The notes below the pieces were generated by a model that was given only the letters and a program-made list of their open reading frames with translations, searched no databases and was not told where the DNA came from. From Candolleomyces eurysporus (lineage: Eukaryota; Basidiomycota; Agaricomycetes; Agaricales; Psathyrellaceae), in contig JANBPK010000919.1 in NCBI GenBank assembly GCA_027579435.1, positions 310,001 through 374,000 of the forward strand: DNA of 64,000 nucleotides, in the 5' to 3' direction. Positions 10,862 to 22,023 of the stretch are shown one piece after another. The translations under genes and the position numbers were made by a program. Within the stretch, counting starts at the first letter, position 1. Each line of letters starts with the position of its first letter.

Positions 10862-13200
10862 GATCGAGCCAAAATCTTCCCTTTCGTTCTTCTCGCCGAC
10901 TTTCACTCTTCAAAAACCAAGTGGACATTTATCAATGTAATTACTATTTACTAGTCAATATTTTTGCGTGCTACTCTCGTATCATCTCTACTCTCTGCGT
11001 TTGCTCAGCGCTAAGTGCTGTCTGAGCACTCTGGGGCGTGTCAGGTATGCGTTACCCCGGACCGGGATGCTCATCCCGAAGTCACTCCACCAAGACCTTC
11101 GCGTGAGTTGGAAAAACATTTTGTGCGTGCTGGCTGAAGGGTTCAGCCCTGGTGAGACAAAACCCTCCAAAGCCTATCCCAATACCATCCCCATCTCACC
11201 TCAGGCACGCTCAACAAATTGGGTGTCAAAGACTTCCCAGCGCTTTAGCTCGCACGGGAGGAGTTTGGACGGCCGAGTGCAACACACCACCAAACGGAAT
11301 CGAGCGGACAGTGAGGATTGAGAGTTGCCGTGTCTTCGGGCTTGCTTAAGAGCATGAACATTAGTGGGGAAAAGGTTCCCATTTCAAATTTCAGCACGCC
11401 CCCAATGGAAGGACTCGGGAAATTGAACACTGGTAACGCATCGCGCTCGAGGTCGACATCTAGAAGTTGTCTTGGTATGCATAGTATATCAACCAGTGGT
11501 CCGCTTCAGGTCATTTCGCCTGCCCCACTCATCTGCACATACTTGCCTAGGCTTGAGGCCGTCATCAGTTTGAGGTGTGTCGGACCTGCCGGTGGACTTT
11601 TGGCAGCTCGGGACTTGTTGCTGCTGAATCTAGCCACCTCAGTTTGCGCTCTCCCCCTCTTCTGGAGTCTTTCACGCTGTCGAAGAACACATAGTATGGG
11701 ACCCCTATATCCGTATCCACTGCATTTTCGACGTCACGGAGTTCATCAAAATCGCTATTCGATGCCATAGCTGTTATGAAGCTAACATCTCGGAGTCCGA
11801 AGCATAGGAAACACCCTACGAATGATCCTAGTCAGGAGATAACTGTATGTCTTTAGATGTGGAAGAAGCTGGCATGAATGGAGGGATGATATACCTTACA
11901 GACGAGCCAACGATTTCGATAAATGTGAGTGAATAGACGCTCAAAAGGGAGTCATATAGTGCAATCCATGGGTAATTAAAGAGAGAGATATTACTCATAA
12001 TCCCTCGTTGAAGGGAATAGCAAGGTTCTACGGGCAGCCAGACAAGAGAGAAGGCCGTTGGCGTTGCATCGGAAAGCTCGTCGGGTCCATTAGCCATGAC
12101 TCAACGAAGAGTAGTGAGAGGGTGGCAATTCTATTGTATGCACGAGTCTAAATCTGATGCCTGTGTATTAGAAATGAGTTCTAGGAAACGACCGACAGTT
12201 TATGTCGAGCACCGTTGCGCTATGCGGGGAGCACCGTAAGTGATCCGCTGAAGCAACCCCCGAAAATAACAACGGTAAATAGACCGGACACTGCCAGGTC
12301 GTACGATCCGTGCCACAAGCATCCTTTCCACCAGAACGAAGCCTGCGCTCAACGTCTTGTCTCGATTATCCTCCGAACCGTTCCTAGTCTTGCAAATCTG
12401 GACAATGTGTGCCATGCATCGCCTACCCTGTAATATGACCCCGATATACTTCTGGCGACGGCAACTACACTGCAGTCACATGAAGACCGCCATCGGTTGT
12501 GCGGTTGTGCGGTTGCGCGGTTGCGCGGTTGTGGCGATTGGCTGGCAACTCTTGCTTGCGGTATGCGAACAGATCCTCTGAATGAACTTTACCTCTGTCG
12601 CAGCTTGCTGTGCCCGCAGTGTGCGCAGCAGCTTGATGTTTGTGAACATGATGGGATTCGTCGGCCGATGGGCGTGAGAAGAGCGGTGCGGCGGTGCCCT
12701 TTGGGCCCGAGCCCCTCGGTCTTGCTTCCATGTATCATGACCAAATCCGTTAACGTCAGCGTTGTGCCTCGAAATGCCTCTTACGCCAACAAGATATGGA
12801 ACCCAAATCCACTTGATCTGCGAAGACCAACTGTCATCTCCAGCCGGACTATCATCCTAGTTACTGACGAAGCCATACCCACTGCGGAACCTGGAAACGG
12901 ACTTCAAATCACCCTGCTCTCCTGCCACAACTGACTCCGGCCCTATTGATTCGTTTCCGTCCGATCCTTTACGACAACATCCCACCAATTAGGACATGTA
13001 AGTGGATTGCGGCTAGTATTTTAGGACGATACTCATCTCAACTTTACAGCAACTTCACCCCCCTCGCTACTGCGCTTGATCCTTAGTGGCAGTGTCGAGA
13101 ACCTCCTCTTCTACCAGACACCGAGCCAAGTCTATAAGACTGTGGCATAGTCACTTCTACTGCACAGTTCACTCCATTCCTCTGAGATCTCACCGCAACC
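10862..13200. other. 2.3 kb without a firm gene; possible decayed minus-strand gene
   Basis: No recognised gene. The minus strand holds three open stretches separated by stops but flanked by intron-like signals: 12097-11830 (starts MANGPDELSDATPTAFSLVW), 11800-11565 (contains GVPYYVFFDSVKDSRRGGER) and 11460-11245 (contains FPSPSIGGVLKFEMGTFSPL). They could be exons of one gene of unknown function or remnants of one; I could not join them in a single frame. The plus-strand frame at 11318-11770 has no supporting signal. 12100-13200 shows only an 8-bp repeat array and AT-balanced sequence, with a pyrimidine-rich promoter-like tract just before 13201. Confidence 0.35.
12494..12533. repeat. Five tandem copies of an 8-bp unit
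   Basis: Five consecutive units of cggttgtg or cggttgcg (order: tg, tg, cg, cg, tg). The unit length is not a multiple of three and no gene is visible here, so this is a small intergenic microsatellite. Confidence 0.9.
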
Positions 13201-13766
13201 ATGAAGATGTTCAGACTTCGACGAAAGGAGGCACCCTGGGAAGTCGTTGATAACAAATTCGTCGACCCAAGTCCAACATATTATGGCGATGATGGTGAGT
13301 TCCTTCTTAATAGCCACGGCCGCTCTCAAACTAACACGATCTCAGAGCTCGACATCGATACTGTTAGCCAAACAGATATCAAGGGGACATACGTCTTCGA
13401 CATGAAAACTCGCTACAGTGGGATCCAAGACTTGCAGCGAGCACTCACCTTTTCCCGGCAACAACTGCTGCGGGAGGCTTTCGAGCGCGGCTATAACGTC
13501 CTCCTTGTTGAGAGGTGAGCTGCGATGCCTCCCACGTCCCTCAACATCCATTCTGACCTCCTTCATTCAGTTGGCAACTTACCATCTTCCAAAAAGCCAA
13601 GCATCGACGAATAGAGGTTCGCTACAGTGGGCGTCGTGAGTTTTTCTGGGCTGCTCTCTGCCACCAACGTTCCTAACTTCTTTTCCTCCCAGCCGCACGT
13701 GTAGTTGGAGACGCTTCTTCCAACGAAACCCAAAGCCCACCGTTTATCGGCATCCTCTATGCATAA
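13201..13766 (+). CDS. Small hypothetical protein, 133 residues
   Basis: Four exons (13201-13294, 13346-13514, 13571-13635, 13693-13766) join cleanly to 133 residues. All three introns have GT-AG ends and standard length. The protein starts MKMFRLRRKEAPWEVVDNKF, has a charged middle with YSGIQDLQRALTFSRQQLLR (probably helical) and ends NETQSPPFIGILYA. No signal peptide or membrane span. I do not recognise the family. The precise splice phasing and regular codon use make a real gene likely. An in-frame Met at codon 3 is an alternative start. Confidence 0.7.
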
Positions 13767-14768
13767 ATTCATCCCTCGTTCTTCACCTATTTATTCGCTA
13801 TTATACAATTGAAAGGATTCCACTCATCGCATGCACTTATTACCATCGTACCCCCAGAAGCATTAATCTGTACTTTTAGTGTACTTACTACTCATGATTA
13901 CCCTACTCACATTTCATGGCATTTTTCACCACCCCAATACAATCGCATTCACTCATCTCCTTTGTGCGCTCGGGTGATCCGACCTTCCGAGACGCGTACA
14001 CGCTGTGACTAAACACTATCCGTCCTGCCGTTGGCATACCAGACAAGTTGGATATGACTTGGGCATGACGAAGACGTTCGGCTGAGTTGAAATTAGATTT
14101 GGAGTCATGAACCTGGGGCCAATCTTTCCAATCTCCCGAAAGTTGAACGGAACATAGCAGGGGCGAGCTCGCGTTCAACTCTGGGTAGCGGAATCCCTTC
14201 AAACTCCATATTGACGAGCGTGTTATCCTTTCCTGGGTAGCCGCGTTGGCATTATCGCGCGCGAGAAGCTTTGCTAACCCACCACGAACACAGACACGAG
14301 GCTCCACGAGTTGACCATGGAAAAGGAGATTTCGACAGAAGTATGAGTTCCTGACGCAACCCAACGGCCCCCCGACTGCATAAGGGTCCAATAATGTCGG
14401 AAATTGGGTGAAGATTTACTGCGCTTTGAATTGAACAATTCAGGAGGTGCTCACTTACCAAACATAGCTTACGATTGGTCCTTTAGACTGACGCAGCAAC
14501 TGACCATTCACGACAGATAGTCATCGTCCTCAATAGAGAGCCTGGTGGCGCTAGCCTAGAGTCATTGTCGCAGCCTAAGAACGGTTCGTCCGGTTCCTCG
14601 GCATCGTACGCGTATCTCACTTAGTTGGATCCGCGAGCGAAACAGTTGACCAACTGTCATTGGGTATTCGATAGATGAGCAATACGTGCAGATTATCATT
14701 TTAGATCCTTTCCCTTGGGAATTGAGTCTACGAAACATGACTCGTGATTGGTATCTCAACTTGGTAAT
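13767..14768. other. Intergenic 1 kb, 3' flanks of two convergent genes
   Basis: Between the end of the small hypothetical gene and the end of the sulfurtransferase gene. A minus-strand open frame at 13903-14391 (162 codons) has no start context, no intron signals and no recognisable motif, so I treat it as chance. Nothing else is visible. Confidence 0.5.
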
Positions 14769-16061
14769 TCACGAGGACTTGATTATTTGACTTGTTGGCC
14801 TCATGGCATACCCTGTCCAGGACTAATTCTTTCGTGAGACCACAAATGTATGTGAAGAGCAAATACCACAAACCTCGTCGTAGAGCGCCACCTTCTTCGC
14901 ACCAATAAGTTGGAGACCAAGCCACAACACCCCAGCAGTCATTCCGCTGCCGCAACTAGTGATCACCGACCGTTGGCCATTGACGAGGTCTTCGAGCTCT
15001 TCTTGCCCGATCGTGTCTTCTAAAACACGCCGTATTTCCGCCGGAGGCAATATGTTCGTGTATTCAATGCCTTCTGAAGACACGTTCTTTTGCAAGAACA
15101 GGTTGAAGGGCAAGGAAGTTGAGTTCGGGATATGTCCCGAGGAAAGGCCAGGGCGAGGCTCGGGGTCAGTTCCCTGATACCTAATAGTTTCGAAGAGTTG
15201 TTAATGATCGGAAGGCGAGAGGAGCGGGCATATGTATCTACCTCCCGCGGGATCTAGCATCGAGAAGGAGTTCCACCTTAATGCTGGTTTTGGGATCGAA
15301 AGCGGAGTTCGCAACGATGTCTTCATAACCTAGAGTGTGTTGAGAGACAGTGTGAGAAGCGAGGAGCTGTCGTAGGATGCGAAACGGGTGATAACTGACT
15401 GCGAATAGCCTCAGAGTGGAAGGTTGGTGGCTGATAGCTGGTCGGCTCTGGCTTCGTGGGTGGTTCTGTGTCGACAGGGAGACCCTCGTCAACCCAACGA
15501 GGCAAACCTCCATTCACGATACTGGACTTCTCATGGCCGAATGTCCTGAACATAAAGAGGGCTCTTGGAGATGAGAAGACTCCGTGTGTGTCGTAGCTGG
15601 TTCGAGTGGCTTCAGTTCAGTTGACAGGAGGAATGCAGGCTCTCAGGCAACCTACAGGACGACATGTGAAGAGGGAGAAACCCCAAGCTCCCCTGCGCGT
15701 GAATGAATGTTAGATACATGAAGTAGCCATGAAATTCACCAAGCTCACCACAAGCTTTGGCGAACAAATCATTCGATGGCATCATGTGTTTCAACCCTAG
15801 TTCATGAGGACTGGCAACCTCGTCCAGATCAAGGAACTGTGCTCCCGGGATCCTTTTAGACAAGAACTCCTTACGGCCGTTGCGTGGAGAATTAGGCATG
15901 AACCAGCTTGCATCGAGGAACGCAACTGGAATGCGAGAATGGGCCAGACTGTTCACCTCTTGAGGCGACAGCACAAGAGGTGTCGTCCGGGTCCCAAATC
16001 CTCTGGAGCCTCTTCGAACACCCAGAACTGAGCGAGCAAGCGCTCTGTGCACGAGGGTCAT
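14769..16061 (-). CDS. tum1: Two-domain rhodanese, 3-mercaptopyruvate/thiosulfate sulfurtransferase
   Basis: Tandem-rhodanese sulfurtransferase. It would take sulfur from 3-mercaptopyruvate or thiosulfate and pass it to an acceptor; the yeast Tum1 relative serves tRNA thiolation. The N terminus MTLVHRALARSVLGVRRGSR looks like a mitochondrial presequence. Domain 1 has LDASWFMPNSPRNGRKEFLS and IPGAQFLDLDEVA; a middle exon gives IVNGGLPRWVDEGLPV. Domain 2 has VELLLDARSRGR, SGHIPNSTSLPF and the active-site loop SCGSGMTA, which matches the mercaptopyruvate type (CG-SG-T). The last exon encodes SWTGYAMRPTSQIIKSS. The ATG at 16061 is preferred; an in-frame upstream codon at 16154 would add 31 residues. 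Its start is only 155 bases from that of V-ATPase subunit C. Confidence 0.9.
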
Positions 16062-16216
16062 GGCTGCAGGCTGATGGTATAGACAGCGAAGGCCTGGGGA
16101 AGAGCTTAAGCGCTTGAGCCCCTTGAGGTTCAGTTCAAACAGATGCAAAGTCATGCACCGCCACTCAGGTAGACTTTGACCCCTCGTTTAGGTTCTCCTC
16201 GACATCGGACACTACC

Positions 16217-17814
16217 ATGCCTTCTGATCAGAGTACATGGCTCATAGCGGTGCCAAACGACGGCGACGCTGAGGGTCTGTTGCAGGAACTAGCACCAAAG
16301 CTGACCCAGCAGGCCAAACTTCCGATCCAAGATCTGGCTCAACTTCCGGTTCCGTCGTTCAAGGTGTGTGGGCTGGAGACTGGCGTAGTAGACTGTGCTA
16401 ACCAGTGCAGACTGGCACGTTGGACTCACTTGTCACACTCTCCGAGGATCTGCCAAAGCAAGATGCATATTTCACCGCTACTGTCGCAAAGGCTGTCGAT
16501 ACACTCCGAAACCTATTGAATAACGATCCCGCCAAACTCTCGCAACATATCCTCGTCGATGAACGGAACGTCGATGGTTATATCCTCGGGGGGTGGAAAT
16601 GGAATGAAGGCCGCTACCCAATACAAAGGAGCCTGCGGGAATTGGTTGACGGCTTGAACAGCGTGCGTAGTATCTCAGGTCTACCTGGAAGTCGAATGAT
16701 TTACTTTGAGATTAGGAAATGACGTCGATTGATAACGCGCTCAAGAGCAAGCTAACCAACTATAACTTGGTGAAAGGCTCTCTGACGCAGATGCAAAGAA
16801 GGAAAAAGTACTAGCTACTGTCCAGTGCATTCAATCCAGCACTAATCATTGGCGTCTGTAGTGGTAACCTCTCTGTGCGCTCACTCTCCGACATTGTCAC
16901 ACAAGACGACTTCGTCTTGGATTCGGAATATCTGGAGACTATCCTTGTTGCAGTTCCGAAGTGCGTTAATTCGTCATGGTTCTGACACTTAACTTATCCA
17001 GACCCAAGAAATCTCGTGAAGGAGTGGTATGGATCTTATGAGCGACTGAGCTCCATGGTCGTCCCCAGATCCTCGAAGTAAGTCAGTTTCTTGACGAGCT
17101 ATATCCTTTCTTCTCATCCTCATACAGGGAACTACTCTCAGATGAAGAGTTTGCTCTGTTTAGCGTCGTCATATTCAAGCGAATACATGACGACTTCCTT
17201 CAGAAATGTCGCGAGCGGAAGTGAGCAACATGGTCCCTTTCTCTTACCATCGTTTTAACCCGCTCGCCTTTCAGGTTTATTGTTCGTGACTTCGTATTCT
17301 CAGAAGAGGAAATAGAGAAGGAGAAACAAGACCTTGAGACTGCTGGTACCACCGAGAGAGAGCTATGGGTTCGTCTCTCTTGATATCACTCTCCCCTTGC
17401 GTGTGCTGAAGAGATCTCCAGACGGAATTGCTGAGACTGACCCGGACGAATTTCTCCGAGGCATTCCAACTCCTCGTCCATCTAAAGGTCATTCGCCTCT
17501 TTGTAGAGAGCGTGTTGCGATACGGACTTCCGTCAAGTTACATCGGAGTTGCCATTAAGGTGGACATATCTTACGTTGAGATCTCAGGAAGAGTACTGAC
17601 GTGCCTGTCCGCCTAGCCTAATCCCAAGTCGGCGAAGAAGATCTTTGATATTCTCCAGCGCCAATTTACCTACCTCAGTCCAAGGTCGAACCCTGTTCAG
17701 AAGCGCGCAGGCAAGGCCACCGGCCAGGAAGATTTCGTCGGTGAATACCAGAACATTCTGGATCAAGAGTTCTTCGACTTTGTTCTGTACGAAGTTCCAT
17801 GGGTCATCTATTGA
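16217..17814 (+). CDS. vma5: V-type proton ATPase subunit C
   Basis: Subunit C of the peripheral V1 sector. It clamps the stator of the vacuolar proton pump and is released when the pump disassembles. Exons joined from 16217 give [52 protein letters not shown], then, after an intron, [20 protein letters not shown], then [36 protein letters not shown] and the closing [11 protein letters not shown]. These motifs and the total of roughly 390 residues match the family. At least seven short introns are present. The divergent sulfurtransferase gene starts 155 bases upstream, implying a shared promoter region. Confidence 0.93.
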
Positions 17815-18266
17815 TGGAAACAATACTCGCACATTTGCATGACTATTATGGAACAACTGGTGCATCATGTAGTGATATTCTATTAGCGAAGCCCTACGAA
17901 TATAACCAACCCATTATTAGGAAGATAGGATACATGGGAAAGATCGGCGTGATAGAGATGATGACATGGGGGAAAGCTACGTACATGATAGAACACCACT
18001 TAGCAAGATGGCCGTGCAGAGACAATAAAAGGGATAAAAAAGAGATAGCAAACTGACAACCAGCAGGACGAGACAGAGTGAAGAGCAAAACAGAGATACA
18101 GGGCATTGATAGTGTGTTAAATAATGTATAGCAAAGGGCAATACCGGGCCGTAGTGTACTCAACATGTTTTTAAGGAGATTGGAAAGGGGCAGTGATAAT
18201 TTAACGTCCGTAGAGGCGTAGAAAGAAGGGCCCGCGAAACACAATAATCTTCGAAAGAAAAAATCG
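17815..18266. other. 3' flank between convergent genes
   Basis: AT-richer, purine-rich sequence between the stop of V-ATPase subunit C and the stop of the KH-domain gene. It presumably holds both 3' UTRs. No gene or repeat seen. Confidence 0.6.
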
Positions 18267-21200
18267 TCAGAGTCCAAGGCCAGAGATGACTCGAGTGACG
18301 TCGTCCACTGCATCATCATCGTCCTGCGCGAATCCGGACCGCGCAGCGGTTGAGCCTATGGACGACCTACTGGGAGGCCCATAAACACTGGGGAATGATG
18401 GAGCAGTGACAGAGGTCGGACTAGAATTTCCTGGAGTATCGCCAGTGGAAGTCGTAGGCGAATCTGGCTGAGGCAGATGGGAGGAATTCTCGGTAATGCG
18501 AGATAGAGAGTATGTGAGGTCCAGGGACTGGGCACGATTGGTGAGGGACCTTGGCTTCGTGAGCTGGTCTTTAAGCTTGGCCTCTAGAAGTGAATCTGAG
18601 CCGCGCTTCATCACATCCTCGCTATGGCGAGTGCGATGCACGCCCGAACCCTAAAGGAAGTGAATTAAAAGAGGGAAGATGGAACCAAGGGAAAAGACAT
18701 ACAATCGGTGGCAAAGGAGTCCAATGGTCGACCTCTGGTCCTTGAGGCCCGGTAAGATATGATTGCTCGGGCTCGTCCGGTTCTCCCGCTCCTGGAGGTA
18801 GATTATAGATGTACGCAGGGGAATTGAACAAAGCCTTGACATCTGGTGACGAGTTTGCAAGCCTGAGTCGCCGGTCGCCGATAACATCAGAGCGTATCAA
18901 TGACAAATCCATTGATTCTGGAAACAGAATCGTCAGCATCGGGATAAACAGGATTAGTAAAAAAGACACAAACCGTGGCCACGAGTCCGAGCAGCTGATA
19001 GCACTTTGCTATCGAAGTGAGGGAATGCCTCCGCGAACGAATCGCCTCTTTTGTGCGTGTGAGAGGTGGGGGACGGGTAGACATGGATGTTGTGGTTGAG
19101 AAGGAACTGCTCCAGCATTTCGCGAGCAGTAATCAAGAAATCGCTATTACTGCGCTGGCACCTGAACTTGAATGAATAGTCGGTTGGTGGCTCCGAGGCA
19201 GCGCCGCCATTCGCATAGGCTGGACTGTTCTTGAAGTTTGGAGAGATCGCGACTTGCAACTCGCGTTTGATGCGTTCGACTAGAGCCCCAAATTCAGTGT
19301 TGGAGACTACACGGGGAAGATCAGGATTGGGGGGCACGGCCATATCGGCTTCGAAGGGAACGTGATCCTGTAGACGGTGAGTATAACCATCAGATTNGGG
19401 GGGAAATTGCCTTACCAGGAGCATGGCAGCCGCGATTTGGACTTGGCTTTCAGGCCCGTAAATAGTCACTATATCAGACGCAGACTCCTTGTCTGGGAAG
19501 CGAACCCGAGAGTTCGTCTTCGTTTCTATATCGTGAATGAAAATGCTCTTCTCGCCGAGAAGAGTGCGGTGGTAGCGGCGAGGGATAGACACCGTCTCAT
19601 CCACAAAATCTTTATCCTAAAATCGCGGTTAGATTGAGTGTCGTTCACTTTCGGCTCTCGCTTACCTTGGGATTGACTAGTTCCATGACGGACTGCTTTA
19701 GATTATCCAGATTGATGGCGTTTTTGGCCGGCGTTCTTGCGACGACGTTGTCTTCGTTGTCGTTGTATCCACCGAGCGCCGCAAATTCCTCAGCATTTGA
19801 GAACTTGACGTAGACGCCATACTTCTTCATGATACGCTGAATGCTGCGTCCACCAACGCCGATGATTCGTTTGTGATAGGTTTCGGGAACGTGGAAGGAT
19901 ATTTCGGCGGGAAGTTCCTCTTGAAGGAGGGTAAGCCCTTGCAGAACAGAGTTGTCAGGCCCGGCGATGTCAATCAAGAAGTTGTGGTCGTTGAAGGTCT
20001 CAAACTTGATTTTGACGTTGGTCGTTTGCATGATCTTGTTTATCTTGCCGTTCTTCTTGCCACTGATGAATTCTCGATGTTCGTTCCCGAGCTCGATTTG
20101 GAAACGGATTTCATGGTGGAAAGTCTGGTGCGGGTACGGTGAATGTTTGGTCGGAGAAAATGCGTACATACGTACCTTGACAATTTCCAGATCCATAATC
20201 ATGTTTACGGCGGCTCGGACCTCATTCTCCAGGCCGTGAAGCTCGAAGCACATGCTCTTGAAGACCACTTCGGCACCAGTTGCAACAGAAATCTGTTTCA
20301 ACAAAGATGCGACTGTGGATGTGTTGAGCGTGGCNGGGGGGCAACAAAGCATTGAACTGGACAGGAAGTAGCCAGAAAGATCCAACGTAATAGCTGCACG
20401 CCTGGTGGTGTGTTTATCAGAATCGAGGAAGTTCGTAAAGAAGGGAGGAAGACAAACCAGCCCCATGATGAAACGGATCGTCCGTTGGATATTGACGCGA
20501 TGATCACCATAGACAGTGATCAAACTGGTCGAGCTGCCAATAGCAGGGAATTGAATAAACGTCGCATTGTCAGACATGACGCCTTTGAGATCTTCGGCAC
20601 GATCTGTGACCATCCAGTCCAGCTTTCTGGGAAGGATAGCGGTATCTCGGGACATGATGTTCTTCGCCTATTGAGCATCGTTAGATTCGCCGTTCCAGAT
20701 TACCGTTAAAAAAGGTAAACAAACTTTAGTCAACGAGACCGAATAGAGCATGTCTCGCGCTCTTTGTACGCCGAAAAATTCGCCCGTAATCCAAATCATA
20801 TTTTTGGTGTTCCCAAGACTCGCTCCTCCAGATGCAGCGGGGTCTGGCCCAACCAAACCTTGCAGAGGCGAAGGAAGATAGATGTTGGTGCCGGTCTCTT
20901 CCTGGATAGTCTGAAGAGTGCATCGTTTTCGGCCAGCGATAATGGCGTGAAGCTTCTGGTCGATCTCGCAAATTTCGGAGTGGAGCCCGCTCTGCGAAGA
21001 AGGATAAGAAAGGAGAAGTGGGAACGGAAAAAAGGGGAGACTTACCAGTTCGTCCAGCATGACCAGCAAGCGAACTCGAGCAAGACACACGGAGTCCTCA
21101 GAGCCCGTGATGACTAGTTCACACACACGCTCCGTCTCCAAGCCCGACCAGCCTGCGCTGCTGCTGATTCCATCTGGGGGGGTCCTGTTGGAAAGCGACA

Positions 21201-21723
21201 TGGGACTGTTCACCACGGCGATGTGTGCGTTGGTCTGGGCCGCGATGTCGTCGAGCCGCCGCCTGACCTCGGGCTTCAAGGAGGGCTTGGAAAAAGGCGA
21301 GTCGAGGATCTCAGACCGCGTCACCTTGATAGTTGCTTGGGGCTAGATTTCTGGGCGTTAGATAGAGAGAGACAAGGCGTCAGCAGAGAGACTCGCCTGC
21401 ACCGGACACTCCTTCAGAATGAGACCCCTGCTAAACATGACCTGCTGATACGCCCCCGTAATGAGAAAGTTCCAGGACTTGCCCTGGTCGACTGGCTGGA
21501 AGGAGACGTGACAGCCATGCATCGACATGACCATGAGAGCGAGTTTCTGGACAGCCTCGTCTGCTGCTGCCCGGGCAGGATCGGTGGGGGTCTGCTGGAG
21601 CTGCTGGGAGATACCATAGGAATCGGCTGCGGGCTGCTGAGGCTGGAAGTCGAGGGGCGGGGCGGAGGGGAGGAGGGAGCGCGACCTGCGTGGAAAGGTG
21701 AAGGAGGTGGTGTAGACATCCAT
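18267..21723 (-). CDS. Multi-KH-domain RNA-binding protein
   Basis: Large RNA-binding protein with at least four KH-type segments of the bicaudal-C/vigilin kind. The start at 21723 (MDVYTTSFTFPRRSRSLLPS) leads into a Pro/Gln-rich region. KH-like loops in order: IIAGRKRCTLQTIQEETG, then FISGKKNGKINKIMQTT, then RIIGVGGRSIQRIMKKYG (best GXXG), then TLLGEKSIFIHDIETKT. A beta-rich region (ITLDLSGYFLSSS) lies between the first two. The Ser/Pro-rich C terminus ends DDVTRVISGLGL. Eight or more short introns are visible; one of them holds the N at 19397. The N at 20335 falls in an exon but keeps frame as one base. The first intron, 21343-21396, reads best as GC-AG (donor GCGAGT), with a GT donor six bases upstream as an alternative. 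Confidence 0.85.
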
Positions 21724-22023
21724 GTCGTGAGATGAGGGTATTCGGATAGGAGGGTATTGACGCAGAAAGGTATCAACGTTCAACCGCTAAAGAAGTGGAG
21801 GCCCCGGGCTTTTTCGAAATATAAAGGACGTTCAGATTGCGAAGGGGGCGAAAACAGAGACAAGAAGAAGATTAGGAGCAAGGCCAAACACGCTCAGTGG
21901 AAAATGTCAGATTCAATCTCTGTCGACCGGCTCAAAAAACATATTTGCGGGCTTTCAATTTCATGACATAACACCTATTCATTAGCCATGCAGAGGAGAA
22001 CCCTGTCGTCACGGCAACTATGT

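Noticed and set aside
11318..11770. 150-codon plus-strand frame
   Set aside because: No start context, introns or motifs, and it is antisense to better-looking open stretches.
13903..14391. 162-codon minus-strand frame
   Set aside because: Composition and lack of any motif or splice signal suggest chance; it lies between the 3' ends of two genes.
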